A stretch of 64,000 bases of DNA, from positions 5,766,001 through 5,830,000 of the forward strand of contig JAWQEG010000710.1 in assembly GCA_033782935.1 (NCBI GenBank), given 5' to 3'. This document shows, one piece after another, positions 35,458 through 48,600 of the stretch (position 1 is the first letter of the stretch; each line of letters begins with the position of its first letter). The notes beneath the pieces were generated by a model, which saw only the letters and a list, made by a program, of their open reading frames with translations, did no database searches and was not told the origin of the DNA. Source of the stretch: Petrolisthes cinctipes (Eukaryota; Arthropoda; Malacostraca; Decapoda; Porcellanidae). Made by a program: the position numbers and the translations under genes.

Positions 35458-35883
35458 CAAGCTGAAAATAGATATTTTAGGTGACCAAAGTCAATATGTG
35501 TATGGATCTTCTGCACCCGTTTATATCCAAAATTAAACCTCAAAACACCCGAAAATTCGATATTTTTGGGTCCCAGAAGCGATCTGTACATGCCTACTCA
35601 GATGCAGGCCCAAAACATGCTGAAAATCGATATTTTAGGTGCCCAAAGTCAACATGTGTATGCATCTTCTGCAATCGTTTATATCTCCAATTCAGGTTCA
35701 AAACACCCGAAAATTCTATACTTTTGGGTCCCAGAAGTGATCTGTACTTGCCTACTTAGTGCTAGAATATTTTCAAAATATAGGCCCATAACATGCTAAA
35801 AATCGATATTTTAGGTGCCCAAAGTCGATATCTTAAATTCAGGCCCAAAACACCCGAAAATTCGATATTTTGGGGTCCCAGAA
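35458..35883 (+). repeat. 803-bp-offset repeat, downstream member
   Basis: This is the partner of 34655-35080. Between the two lies M1-M2, where the M2 near 35330 has a shortened 'gatatttaggtgccc' and the hairpin box reads 'cgttattaggaggtccc'. The match ends near 35883, where the downstream monomer turns into M3 with 'gaactgtacatgctt'. Confidence 0.76.
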
Positions 35884-37127
35884 GCGAACTGTACATGCTT
35901 ACTCCGTGTTAGAGTATTTTCAATATACAGGCCCAAAACATACTGAAAATCGATCATTTAGGTGCCCAAAAGTCGATATGTGGATGCATCTTCTGTACCC
36001 GTTTATATCCCAAATTCAACCTCAAAACACCCAAAAATTCGATATTTTGGGGTCCCAGAAGCGATCTCTACATGCCTACTCAGTGCTAGAATTTTTTCAA
36101 AATATAGGCTCATAACATGTTAAAAATCGATACTTTAAGTGTCCAAAGTCGATATGTGCATGCATCATCTGTACCCGTTTATATCTCAAATTCAGGCTCA
36201 AAACACCCATAAAATTCGATTTTTTCTGGACCCTGAAGTGATCTGTATATGCCTACTTAGTGCTAGAATATTTTCAAAATATAGGCCCAAAACATGCTAA
36301 AAATCGATATTTTAGGTGCCCAAAGTCGATATATCAAATTCAGGCCCAAAACACCCGAAAATTCGATATTTTGGGGTTTCAGAAGCGAACTGTACATGCC
36401 TACTCCGTGTTAGAGTATTTTCAAAATACAGGCCCAAAACATACTGAAAATCGATCTTTTAGGTGCCCAAAAGTCGATATGTGCATGCATCTTCTGTACC
36501 CGTTTATATCTCAAATTCAGGCTCCAAACACTCGAAAATTCGATATTTTGGGGTCCCAGAAGCGATCTGTATATGCCTACTCAGATACAGGCCCAAAACA
36601 TACTGAAAATCGATATTTTAGGCGCCGAAAGTCAACATGTGTATGCATCTTCTGCACTCGTTTATATCTCAAATTCAACCTCAAAACACCCGAAAATTTG
36701 ATAAGTATGGGTCCCAGAAGCAATCTGTACATGTCTAGTCAGTGCTAGAATGTTTTCAAAATATAGGCTCAAAACATGCTAAAAATCGATATTTTAAGTG
36801 TCCAAAGTCGATATGTCCATGCATCTTCTGTACCCGTTTATATCTCAAATTCAGGTTCAAAACACCCGAAAATTCGATATTTTTGGGTCCCAGAAGCGAT
36901 CTGTACCTGCCTGCTCCTAGTTAGAGCATTTTCAAAATACAGGCCCAAAACATGCTGAAAATCGATATTTTAGGTGCATAAAGTCAATATGTGTATGGAT
37001 CTTCTGCACCCGTTTATATCCCAAATTCAACCTCAAAACACCCGAAAATTCGGTATTTTTGGGTCCCAGAAGCGATCTGTACATGCCTACTCAGTGCTAG
37101 AATGTTTTCAAAATATAGGCTCAAAAC

Positions 37128-37627
37128 ATGCTAAAAATCGATATTATAAGAGTCCAAAGTCGATATGTGTATGCATCATCTGTACCCGTTTATATCTCAA
37201 ATTCAGGTTCAATACACCCGAAAATTCGATATTTTGGGGTTCCAGAAGTGATATATACATGCCTACTTAGTGCTAGAATATTTTCAAAATATAGGCCCAA
37301 AACATGCTAAAAATCGATATTTTAGGTGACCAAAGTCGATATCTCAAATTCATGCCCAAAACACCCGAAAATTCGATATTTTGGGGTCCCAGAAGCGAAC
37401 TGTACATGCATACTCCGTGTTAGAGTATTTTCAATATACAGGTCCAAAACATACTGAAAATCGATCTTTTAGGTGCCCAAAAGTCGATATGTGGATGCAT
37501 CTTCTATACCCGTTTATATCCCAAATTCAACCTCAAAACACCCGAAAATTCGATATTTTGGGGTAACAGAAGCGATCTGTACATGCCTACTCAGTGCTAG
37601 AATGTTTTCAAAATATAGGCTCAAAAC
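37128..37627 (+). repeat. 500-bp trimer (M1-M2-M3), copy 1
   Basis: This three-monomer unit has starts at 37128, 37304 and 37451 (176 + 147 + 177). Its M3 carries 'caggtccaaaacatactg' and 'cttctatacccg' and is preceded by 'gcatactccg', all repeated in the next copy. Confidence 0.8.
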
Positions 37628-38127
37628 ATGCTAAAAATCGATATTTTAAGTGTCCAAAGTCGATATGTGCATGCATCTTCTGTACCCGTTTATATCTCAA
37701 ATTCAGGCTCAAAACACCCGAAAAAACGATATTTTGGGGTCCCAGAAGTGATCTGTACATGCCTACTTAGTGCTAGAATATTTTCAAAATATAGGCCCAA
37801 AACATGCTAAAAATCGATATTTTAGGTGCCCAAAGTCGATATCTCAAATTCAGGCCCAAAACACCCGAAAATTCGATATTTTGGGGTCCCAGAAGCGAAC
37901 TGTACATGCATACTCCGTGTTAGAGTATTTTCAATATACAGGTCCAAAACATACTGAAAATCGATCTTTTAGGTGCCCAAAAGTCGATATGTGGATGCAT
38001 CTTCTATACCCGTTTATATCCCATATTCAACCTCAAAACACCCGAAAATTCGATATTTTGGGGTAACAGAAGCGATCTGTATATGTCTAGTCAGTGCTAG
38101 AATGTTTTCAAAATATAGGCTCAAAAC
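37628..38127 (+). repeat. 500-bp trimer (M1-M2-M3), copy 2
   Basis: This copy has starts at 37628, 37804 and 37951, and the next M1 is at 38128. It shares the private variants of copy 1, including 'ggggtaacagaag' at the end of M3. It is a compact local amplification inside the 2010-bp HOR. Confidence 0.8.
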
Positions 38128-38269
38128 ATGCTAAAAATCGATATTTTAAGTGTCCAAAGTCGATATGTGCATGCATCTTCTGTACCCGTTTATATTTCAA
38201 ATTCAGGTTCAAAACACCCGAAAATTCGATACTCTGGGGTCCCAGAAGTGATCTGTACATGCCTACTTA

Positions 38270-39400
38270 GTGCTAGAATATTTTCAAAATATAGGCCCAA
38301 AACATGCTAAAAATCGATATTTTAGGTGCCCAAAGTCGATATATCAAATTCAGGCCCAAAACACCCGAAAATTCGATATTTTGGGGTCTCAGAAGCGAAC
38401 TGTACATGCCTACTTAGTGTTAGAGTATTTTCAAAATACAGGCCCAAAACATACTGAAAATCGATCTTTTAGGTGCCCAAAAGTCGATATGTGCATGCAT
38501 CTTCTGTACCCGTTTATATCTCAAATTCAAGCTCCAAACACTCGAAAATTCGATATTTTGGGGTCCCAGAAGCGATCTGTACATGCCTACTCAGATACAG
38601 GCCCAAAACATGCTGAAAATCGATATTTTAGGTGCCCAAAGTCAACATGTGTATGCATCTTCTGCACTCGTTTATATCTCAAATTCTACCTCAAAACACC
38701 CGAAAATTCGATAAGTATGGGTCCCAGAAGCAATCTGTACATGTCTAGTCAGTGCTAGAATGTTTTCAAAATATAGGCTCAAAACATGCTAAAAATCGAT
38801 ATTTTAAGTGTCCAAAGTCGATATGTCCATGAATCTTCTGTACCCGTTTATATCTCAAATTCAGGTTCAAAACACCCGAAAATTCGATATTTTTGAGTCC
38901 CAGAAGCGATCTGTACATGCCTGCTCCAAGTTAGAGCATTTTCAAAATACAGGCCCAAAACATGCTGAAAATCGATATTTTAGGTGCCAAAAGTCAATAT
39001 GTGTATGGATCTTCTGCACCCGTTTATATCCCAAATTCAACCTCAAAACACCCGAAAATTCGGTATTTTTGGGTCCCAGAAGCGATCTGTTTATGCCTAC
39101 TCAGTGCTAGAATGTTTTCAAAATATAGGCTCAAAACATGCTAAAAATCGATATTATAAGAGTCGAAAGTCGATATGTGCATGCATCATCTGTACCCGTT
39201 TATATCTCAAATTCAGGTTCAATACACCCGAAAATTCGATATTTTGGGGTTCCAGAAGTGATATGTACATGCCTACTTAGTGCTAGAATATTTTCAAAAT
39301 ATAGGCCCAAAACATGCTAAATATCGATATTTTAGGTGCCCAAAGTCGATATCTCAAATTCATTCCCAAAACACCCGAAAATTCAATATTTTGGGGTCCC
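38270..39400 (+). repeat. 2010-bp HOR, copy 2 (partial)
   Basis: This copy repeats copy 1 up to the M2 after 39314, then changes to an M5-like unit ('tacttcgtgttagag' and 'aatcaaaatttttgg' near 39420-39482). It does not contain the 500-bp trimer amplification within the part present. Confidence 0.76.
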
Positions 39401-42036
39401 AGAAGCGATCTGTACTTGCCTACTTCGTGTTAGAGTATTTTCAAAATACAGGCCCAAAACAAGCTGAAAATCAAAATTTTTGGTGACCAAAGTCAATATG
39501 TGTATACATCTTCTGCACCCGTTTATATCCCAAATTCAACCTCAAAGCATCTGAAAATTCGATATTTTTGGGTCCCAGAAGCGATCTGTACATGCCTACT
39601 CAGTGCTAGAATTTTTTCAAAATATATGCTCAAAACATGCTAAAAATCGATATTTTAAGTGTCCAAAGTCGATATGTGCATGCATCATCTGTACCCGTTT
39701 ATATCTGAAATTCATGCTGAAAACACCCGAAAATTCGATATTTTGGGGTCCCAGAAGTGATCTGTACATGCCTAATAAGTGCCAGAATATTTTCAAAATA
39801 CAGGCCCAAAACATGCTAAAAATCGATATTTTAGGTGCCCAAAGTCGATATCTTAAATTCAGGCCCAAAAGACCCGAAAATTCGATATTTTGGGGTCCCA
39901 GAAGCGAACTGTACATGCCTACTCCGTGTTAGAGTATTTTCAAAATACAGGCCGAAAACATACTGAAAATCGATCTTTTAGGTGCCCAAAAGTCGATATG
40001 TGCATTCATCTTCTGTACCCGTTTATATCCCAAATTCAACCTCAAAACACCTGAAAATTCGATAAGTATGGGTCCCCGAAGCGATCTGTATATGTCTAGT
40101 CAGTGCTAGAATGTTTTCAAAATATAGGCTCAAAACATGCTAAAAATCGATATTTTAAGTGTCCAAAGTCGATATGTGCATGCATCTTCTGTACCCGTTT
40201 ATATCTCAAATTCAGGTTCAAAACACCCGAAAATTCGATACTTTGTGGTCCCAGAAGTGATCTGTACATGCCTACTTAGTGCTAGAATATTTTCAAAATA
40301 TAGGCCCAAAACATGCTAAAAATCGATATTTTAGGTGCCCAAAGTCGATATCTCAAATTCAGGCTCAAAACACCCTAAAATTCGATATTTTGGGGTCCCA
40401 GAAGCGAACTGTACATGACTACTCCATGTTAGAGTATTTTCAAAATACAGGCCCAAAACATACTGAAATCGATCTTTTATGTGCCCTAAAGTCGATATGT
40501 GCAATCATCTTCTGTACCCGTTTATATCTCAAATTCAGGCTCCAAACATCCGAAAATTCGATATTTTGGGGTCCCAGAAGCGATCTGTACATGCCTACTC
40601 AGATGCAGGCCCAAAACATGCTGAAAATCGATATTTTAGGTGCCGAAAGTCAACATGTGTATGCATCTTCTGCACTCGTTTATATCTAAAATTCAACCTC
40701 AAAACACCCGAAAATTCGATAAGTATGGGTCCCAGAAGCGATCTGTACATGTATAGTCAGTGCTAGAATGTTTTCAAAATATAGGCTCAAAACATGCTAA
40801 AAATCGATATTTTAAGTGTCCAAAGTCGATATGTGCATGCATCATCAGTACCCGTTTATATCTCATATTCAGGCTGAAAACACCCGAAAATTCGATATTT
40901 TGGGGTCCCAGAAGTGATCTGTACCTGCCTACTTAGTGCTAGAATATTTTCAAAATATAGGCCCAAAACATGCTAAAAATCGATATTTTAGGTGCCAAAA
41001 GTCGATATCTCAAATTCAGGCCCAAAACACCCAAAAATTCGAAATATTGGGGTCCCAAAAGCGATCTGTACATGCCTTTTCCGTGGTAGAGTATTTTCAA
41101 TATACAGTCCCAAAACATACTGAAAATCGATCTTTTAGGTGCCCAAAAGTCGATATGTGGATGCATCTTCTGTACCCGTTTATATCTCAAATTCAGGCTC
41201 AAAACACCCGAAAATTCGATATTTTGGGGTCCCAGAAGCGATCTATACTTGCCTACTCCGTGTTAGAGTATTTTCAAAATATAGGCCCAAAACATACTAA
41301 AAATCGATCTTTTAGGTGCCCAAAAGTCGATATGTGGATGTATCTTCTGTACCCGTTTATATCTCAAATTCAGGCTCAAAACACCCGAAAATTCGATATT
41401 TTGGGGTCCCAGAAGCGATCTGTACATGCCTAATAAGTGCCAGAATATTTTCAAAATATAGGCCCAAAACATGCTAAAAATCGATATTTTAGGTGCCCAA
41501 AGTCGATATCTTAAATTAAGGCCCAAAACACCCGAATATTCGATATTTTGGGGTCCCAGAAGCAAACTGTACATGCCTACTCCGTGTTAGAGTATTTTCA
41601 AAATACAGGCCCAAAACATACTGAAAATCGATCTTTTAGGTGCCCAAAAGTCGATATGTGCATTCATCTTCTGTACCCGTTTATATCCCAAATTCAACCT
41701 CAAAACACCCGAAAATTCGATATTTTTGGGTCCCAGAAGCGATCTGTACATGTCTACTCAGATGCAGGCCCAAAACATGCTGAAAATCGATATTTTAGGT
41801 GCCCAAAGTCAACATGTGTATGCATCTTCTGCACTCGTTTATATCTCAAAATCAACCTCAAAAAACCCGAAAATTCGATAAGTATGGGTCCCCGAAGCGA
41901 TCTGTATATGTTTAGTCAGTGCTAGAATGTTTTCAAAAAATAGGCTCAAAACATGCTAAAAATCGATATTTTAAGTGTCCAAAGTCGATATGTGCATGCA
42001 TCATCTGTACCCGTTTATATCTCATATTCAGGCTGA
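39401..42036 (+). repeat. Heterogeneous satellite stretch
   Basis: This is satellite only, with M1-M2-M3-M4 runs and full 177-bp M3 copies. The variant end 'cctaataagtgccag' occurs near 39775 and 41430, each followed by M2 and M3 with 'gcattcatc', so the two places share a recent ancestor. A similar 'cctaataagtgctag' end recurs inside the 1799-bp unit. Confidence 0.77.
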
Positions 42037-43835
42037 AAACACCCGAAAATTCGATATTTTGGGGTCCCAGAAGTGATCTGTACATGCCTACTTAGTGCTA
42101 GAATATTTTCAAAATATAGGCCCAAAACATGCTAAAAATTGATATTTTAGGTGCCCAAAGTCGATATCTCAAATTCAGGCCCAAAACACCCAAAAATTCG
42201 AAATTTTGGGGTCCCAAAAGCGATCTGTACATGCCTACTCCGTGTTAGAGTATTTTCAATATACAGGCCCAAAACATACTGAAAATCGATCTTTTAGGTG
42301 CCCAAAAGTCGATATGTGGATGCATCTTCTGTACCCGTTTATATCTCAAATTCAGGCTCAAAACACCCGAAAATTCGATATTTTGGGGTCCCAGAAGCGA
42401 TCTGTACTTGCCTACTCCGTGTTAGAGTATTTTCAAAATACTGGCCCAAAACAAGCTAAAGTCGATATTTTAGGTGACCAAAGTCAATATGTGTATTCAT
42501 CTTCTGCACCCGTTTATATCCCAAATTCAACCTCAAAACACCTGAAAATTCGATATTTTTGGGTCCCAGAAGCGATCTGTACATGCCTACTCAGTGCTAG
42601 AATTTTTTCAAAATATAGGCTTAAAACATGCAAAAAATCGATACTTTAAGTGTCCAAAGTCGATATGTGCATGCATCATCTGTACCCGTTTATATCTCAA
42701 ATTCAGGCTCAAAACACCCGAATATTCGATATTTGGGGTCCCAGAAGTGATCTGTACATGCCTACTTAGTGCTAGAATATTTTCAAAATACAGGCCCAAA
42801 ACATGCTAAAAATCGATATTTTAGGTGCCCAAAGTCGATATCTCAAATTCATGCCCAAAACACCCAAAAATTCGATATTTTGGGGTCCCAGAGGCGAACT
42901 GTACATGACTACTCCATGTTAGAGTATTTTCAAAATACAGGCCAAAAACATACTGAAAATCGATCTTTTAGGTGCCCAAAAGTCGATATGTGAATGCATC
43001 TTCTGTACCCGTTTATATCTCAAATTCAGGCTCCAAACATCCGAAAATTCGATATTTTGGGGTCCCAGAAGCGATCTGTACATGCCTACTCAGATGCAGG
43101 CCCAAAACATGCTGAAAATCGATATTTTAGGTGCCGAAAGTCAACATGTGTATGAATCTTCTGCACTCGTTTATATCTAAAATTCAAAGTCAAAACACCA
43201 GAAAATTCGATTAGTATGGGTCCCTGAAGCGATCTGTACATGTATAGTCAGTGCTAGAATGTTTTCAAAATATAGGCTCAAAACATGCTAAAAATCGATA
43301 TTTTAAGTGTCCAAAGTCGATATGTGCATGCATCATCTGTACCCGTTTATATCTCAAATTCAGGATCAAAACACCCGAAAATTCGATATTTTGGGGTCCC
43401 TGAAGCGATCTGTACATGCCTACTCAGTGCTAGAATTTTTTCAAAATATATGCTCAAAACATGCTAAAAATCGATATTTTAAGTGTCCAAAGTCGATATG
43501 TGCATGCATCATCTGTACCCGTTTATATCTCAAATTCAAGCTCAAAACACCCGAAAATTCGATATTTTGGGGTCCCAGAAGTGATCTGTACATGCCTAAT
43601 AAGTGCTAGAATATTTTCAAAATATAGGCCCAAAACATGCTAAAAATCGATATTTTAGGTGCCCAAAGTCGATATCTTAAATTCAGGCCCAAAACACCCG
43701 AATATTCGATATTTTGGGGTCCCAGAAGCGAACTGTACATGAATACTCCGTGTTAGAGTATTTTCAAAATACAGGCCCAAAAGTCGATATGTGCATGCAT
43801 CTTCTGTACCCGTTTATATCTCAAATTCAGGTTCC
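42037..43835 (+). repeat. 1799-bp perfect tandem duplication, copy 1
   Basis: Every base I compared between 42037-43850 and 43836-45649 is identical, giving a 1799-bp period with 1814 bp of identity. The unit includes private variants such as 'gatatttggggtccc' (shortened hairpin box, near 42730), 'cccagaggcgaactg', 'aaattcaaagtcaaaac' and a 33-bp deletion at its end. Confidence 0.9.
43765..43790 (+). repeat. 33-bp deletion junction in M3 (copy 1)
   Basis: 'caggcccaaaagtcgatatg' joins two places that are normally separated by 33 bp containing 'catactgaaaatcgatc'. The 8-bp word GCCCAAAA flanks the lost segment in intact M3 copies and is present once here, as expected for slippage or single-strand annealing. 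Confidence 0.82.
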
Positions 43836-45634
43836 AAACACCCGAAAATTCGATATTTTGGGGTCCCAGAAGTGATCTGTACATGCCTACTTAGTGCTAG
43901 AATATTTTCAAAATATAGGCCCAAAACATGCTAAAAATTGATATTTTAGGTGCCCAAAGTCGATATCTCAAATTCAGGCCCAAAACACCCAAAAATTCGA
44001 AATTTTGGGGTCCCAAAAGCGATCTGTACATGCCTACTCCGTGTTAGAGTATTTTCAATATACAGGCCCAAAACATACTGAAAATCGATCTTTTAGGTGC
44101 CCAAAAGTCGATATGTGGATGCATCTTCTGTACCCGTTTATATCTCAAATTCAGGCTCAAAACACCCGAAAATTCGATATTTTGGGGTCCCAGAAGCGAT
44201 CTGTACTTGCCTACTCCGTGTTAGAGTATTTTCAAAATACTGGCCCAAAACAAGCTAAAGTCGATATTTTAGGTGACCAAAGTCAATATGTGTATTCATC
44301 TTCTGCACCCGTTTATATCCCAAATTCAACCTCAAAACACCTGAAAATTCGATATTTTTGGGTCCCAGAAGCGATCTGTACATGCCTACTCAGTGCTAGA
44401 ATTTTTTCAAAATATAGGCTTAAAACATGCAAAAAATCGATACTTTAAGTGTCCAAAGTCGATATGTGCATGCATCATCTGTACCCGTTTATATCTCAAA
44501 TTCAGGCTCAAAACACCCGAATATTCGATATTTGGGGTCCCAGAAGTGATCTGTACATGCCTACTTAGTGCTAGAATATTTTCAAAATACAGGCCCAAAA
44601 CATGCTAAAAATCGATATTTTAGGTGCCCAAAGTCGATATCTCAAATTCATGCCCAAAACACCCAAAAATTCGATATTTTGGGGTCCCAGAGGCGAACTG
44701 TACATGACTACTCCATGTTAGAGTATTTTCAAAATACAGGCCAAAAACATACTGAAAATCGATCTTTTAGGTGCCCAAAAGTCGATATGTGAATGCATCT
44801 TCTGTACCCGTTTATATCTCAAATTCAGGCTCCAAACATCCGAAAATTCGATATTTTGGGGTCCCAGAAGCGATCTGTACATGCCTACTCAGATGCAGGC
44901 CCAAAACATGCTGAAAATCGATATTTTAGGTGCCGAAAGTCAACATGTGTATGAATCTTCTGCACTCGTTTATATCTAAAATTCAAAGTCAAAACACCAG
45001 AAAATTCGATTAGTATGGGTCCCTGAAGCGATCTGTACATGTATAGTCAGTGCTAGAATGTTTTCAAAATATAGGCTCAAAACATGCTAAAAATCGATAT
45101 TTTAAGTGTCCAAAGTCGATATGTGCATGCATCATCTGTACCCGTTTATATCTCAAATTCAGGATCAAAACACCCGAAAATTCGATATTTTGGGGTCCCT
45201 GAAGCGATCTGTACATGCCTACTCAGTGCTAGAATTTTTTCAAAATATATGCTCAAAACATGCTAAAAATCGATATTTTAAGTGTCCAAAGTCGATATGT
45301 GCATGCATCATCTGTACCCGTTTATATCTCAAATTCAAGCTCAAAACACCCGAAAATTCGATATTTTGGGGTCCCAGAAGTGATCTGTACATGCCTAATA
45401 AGTGCTAGAATATTTTCAAAATATAGGCCCAAAACATGCTAAAAATCGATATTTTAGGTGCCCAAAGTCGATATCTTAAATTCAGGCCCAAAACACCCGA
45501 ATATTCGATATTTTGGGGTCCCAGAAGCGAACTGTACATGAATACTCCGTGTTAGAGTATTTTCAAAATACAGGCCCAAAAGTCGATATGTGCATGCATC
45601 TTCTGTACCCGTTTATATCTCAAATTCAGGTTCC
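43836..45634 (+). repeat. 1799-bp perfect tandem duplication, copy 2
   Basis: This copy is identical to copy 1 as far as I can see. Identity stops on the left at 42036/43835 ('gctgaaaac' against 'gttccaaac') and on the right at 43851/45650. The absence of differences points to a very recent duplication, an efficient conversion event, or an assembly duplication. Confidence 0.9.
45564..45589 (+). repeat. 33-bp deletion junction in M3 (copy 2)
   Basis: This is the same junction as at 43765, 1799 bp downstream. Its presence in both copies shows that the deletion came before the duplication. Confidence 0.82.
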
Positions 45635-45649
45635 AAACACCCGAAAATT

Positions 45650-48600
45650 TGATATTTTGGGGTCCCAGAAGCGATCTGTACATGCCTACTCAGATGCAGG
45701 CCCAAAACATGCTGAAAATCGATATTTTAGGTGCCCAAAGTCAACATGTGTATGCATCTTCTGCACTCGTTTATATCTCAAATTCAACCTCAAAACACCT
45801 GAAAATTCGATAAGTATGGGTCCCAGAAGCGATCTGTACATGTCTAGTCAGTGCTAGAATGTTTTCAAAATATAGGCTCAAAACATGCTAAAAATCGATA
45901 TTTTAAGTGTCCAAAGTCGATATGTGTATGCATCTTCTGTACCCGTTTATATCTCAAATTCAGGTTCAAAACACCCGAAAATACGATATTTTTGGGTCCC
46001 AGAAGCGATCTGTACATGCCTGCTCCTAGTTAGAGTATTTTCAAAATACAGGCCTAAAACATGCTGAAAATCGATATTTTAGGTGCTTAAAGTCAATATG
46101 TGCATGCGTCTTCTGTACCCGTTTATATCTCAAATTCAGGCTCAAAACACCTGAAAATTCGGTATTTCTAGGTCCTAGAAGCGATCTGTACATCCCTACT
46201 CCTAGTTAGAATGTTTTCAAGATACAGACCCAAAACATGCTCAAAATCGATATTTTAGGGGCCCAAAGTCAACATGTGTATGCATCTTCTGCACTCGTTT
46301 ATATCTCAAATTCAACCTCAAAACACCAGAAAATTCGATAAGTATGGGTCCCAGAAGCGATCTGTACATGTATAGTCAGTGCTAGAATGTTTTCAAATAT
46401 AGGCTCAAAACATGCTAAAAATCGATATTTTAAGTGTCCAAAGTCGATATGTGCATGCATCATCTGTACCCGTTTATATCTCAAATTCAGGATCAAAACA
46501 CCCGAAAATTCGATATTTTGGGGTCCCAGAAGCGATCTGTACATGCCTACTCAGTGCTAGAATGTTTTCAAAATATAGGCTCAAAACATGCTAAAAATCG
46601 ATATTTTTAGTGTCCAAAGTCGATATGTGCATGCATCTTCTGTACCCGTTTATATCTCAAATTCAGGTTTAAAACACCCGAAAATTCGATATTTTGGGGT
46701 CTCAGAAGTTATCTGTACATGCCTACGTAGTGCTAGAATATTTTCAAAATATAGGCCCAAGACATGCTAAAAATCGATATTTTAGGTGCCCAAAGTCGAT
46801 ATCTCAAATTCAGGCCCAAAACACCCGAAAATTCGATATTTTGGGGTCCCAGAAGCAAACTGTACATGCCTACTCCGTGTTAGAGTATTTTCAAAATACA
46901 GGCCCAAAACATACTGAAAATCGATCTTTTAGGCGCCCAAAAGTCGATATGTGCATGCATCTTCTGTACCCGTTTATATCTCAAAATCAGGCTCCAAACA
47001 CTCGAAAATTCGATATTTTGGGGTCCCAGATGCGATCTGTACATGCCTACTCAGATGCAGGCCCAAAACATGCTGAAAATCGATATTTTAGGTGCCCAAC
47101 GTCAACATGTGTATGCATCTTCTGCACTCGTTTATATCTCAAATTCAACCTCAAAACACCCGAAAATTCGATAAGTATGGGTCCCAGAAGCGATCTGTAC
47201 ATGTCTATTCAGTGCTAGAATTTTTTCAAAATATAGGCTCAAAACATGCTAAAAATCAATATTTTAAGTGTCCAAAGTCGATATGTCCATGCATCTTCTG
47301 TACCCGTTTATACCTCAAATTCAGGTTCAAAAAACCCGAAAATTCGATATTTTTGGGTCCCAGAAGCGATCTGTACATGCCTGCTCCTAGTTAGAGCATT
47401 TTCAAAATACAGGCCCAAAACATGCTTAAAATCGAAATTTTAGGTGCCCAAAGTCAATATGTGTATGGATCTTCTGCACCCGTTTATATCCCAAATTCAA
47501 CCTCAAAAAACCCGAAATTTCGGTATTTTTGGGTCCCAGAAGCGATCTGTACATGCCTCCTCAGTGCTAGAATGTTTTCAAAATATAGGCTAAAACATGC
47601 TAAAAATCGATATTTTAAGTGTCCAAAGTCGATATGTGCATGCATCATCTGTACCCGTTTATATCTCAAATTCAGGCTCAAAACACCCGAAAATTCGATA
47701 TTTTGGGGTCCCAGAAGTGATCTGTACATGCCTACTTAGTGCTAGAATATTTTCAAAATATAGGCCCAAAACATGCTAAAAATCGATATTTTTGGTGCCC
47801 AAAGTCGATATCTTAAATTCAGGCCCAAAACACCCGAAAATTCGATATTTTAGGGTCCCAGAAGCGAACTGTACATGCCTACTCCGTGTTAGAGTATTTT
47901 CAAAATACAGTCCCAAAACATATTGAAAATCGATCTTTTAGGTGCCCAAAAGTCGATATGTGCATGGATCTTCTGTACCCATTTATATCTCAAATTCAGG
48001 CTCAAAACACCCGAAAATTCGATATTTTGGGGTCCCAGAAGTGATCTGTACATGCCTACTCAGTGCTAGAATGTTTTCAAAATATAGGCTCAAAACATGC
48101 TAAAAATCGATATTTTAAGTGTCCAAAGTCGATATGTGCATGCATCATCTGTACCCGTTTATATCTCAAATTCAGGCTCAAAACACCCGAAAATTCGATA
48201 TTTTGGGGTCCCAGAAGTGATCTGTACATGCCTACTTAGTGCTAGAATATTTTCAAAATATAGGCCCAAAACATGCTAAAAATCGATATTTTAGGTGCCC
48301 AAAGTCGATATCTCAAATTCAGGCCCAAAACATCCGAAAATTCGATATTTTAGGGCCCCAGAAGCGAACTGTACATGCCTACTCCATGTTAGAGTATTTT
48401 CAATATACAGGCCCAAAACATACTGAAAATCGATCTTTTAGGTGCCCAAAAGTCGATATGTGCATGCATCTTCTGCACCCGTTTATATCCCAAATTAAAC
48501 CTCAAAACACCTGAAAATTCGATATTTTTGGGTCTCAGAAGCGATCTGTACATGCCTACTCAGTGCTAGAATTTTTTCAAAATATATGCTCAAAACATGC

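Larger units (their letters stand above)
36260..38269 (+). repeat. 2010-bp HOR, copy 1
   Basis: Corresponding points lie 2010 bp apart (36260/38270, 36742/38752, 37128/39138). Shared rare variants are 'gatattataagagtc' and 'ggttcaatacacccg'. Copy 1 contains an internal 500-bp trimer repeated twice (37128-38127). Confidence 0.82.
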
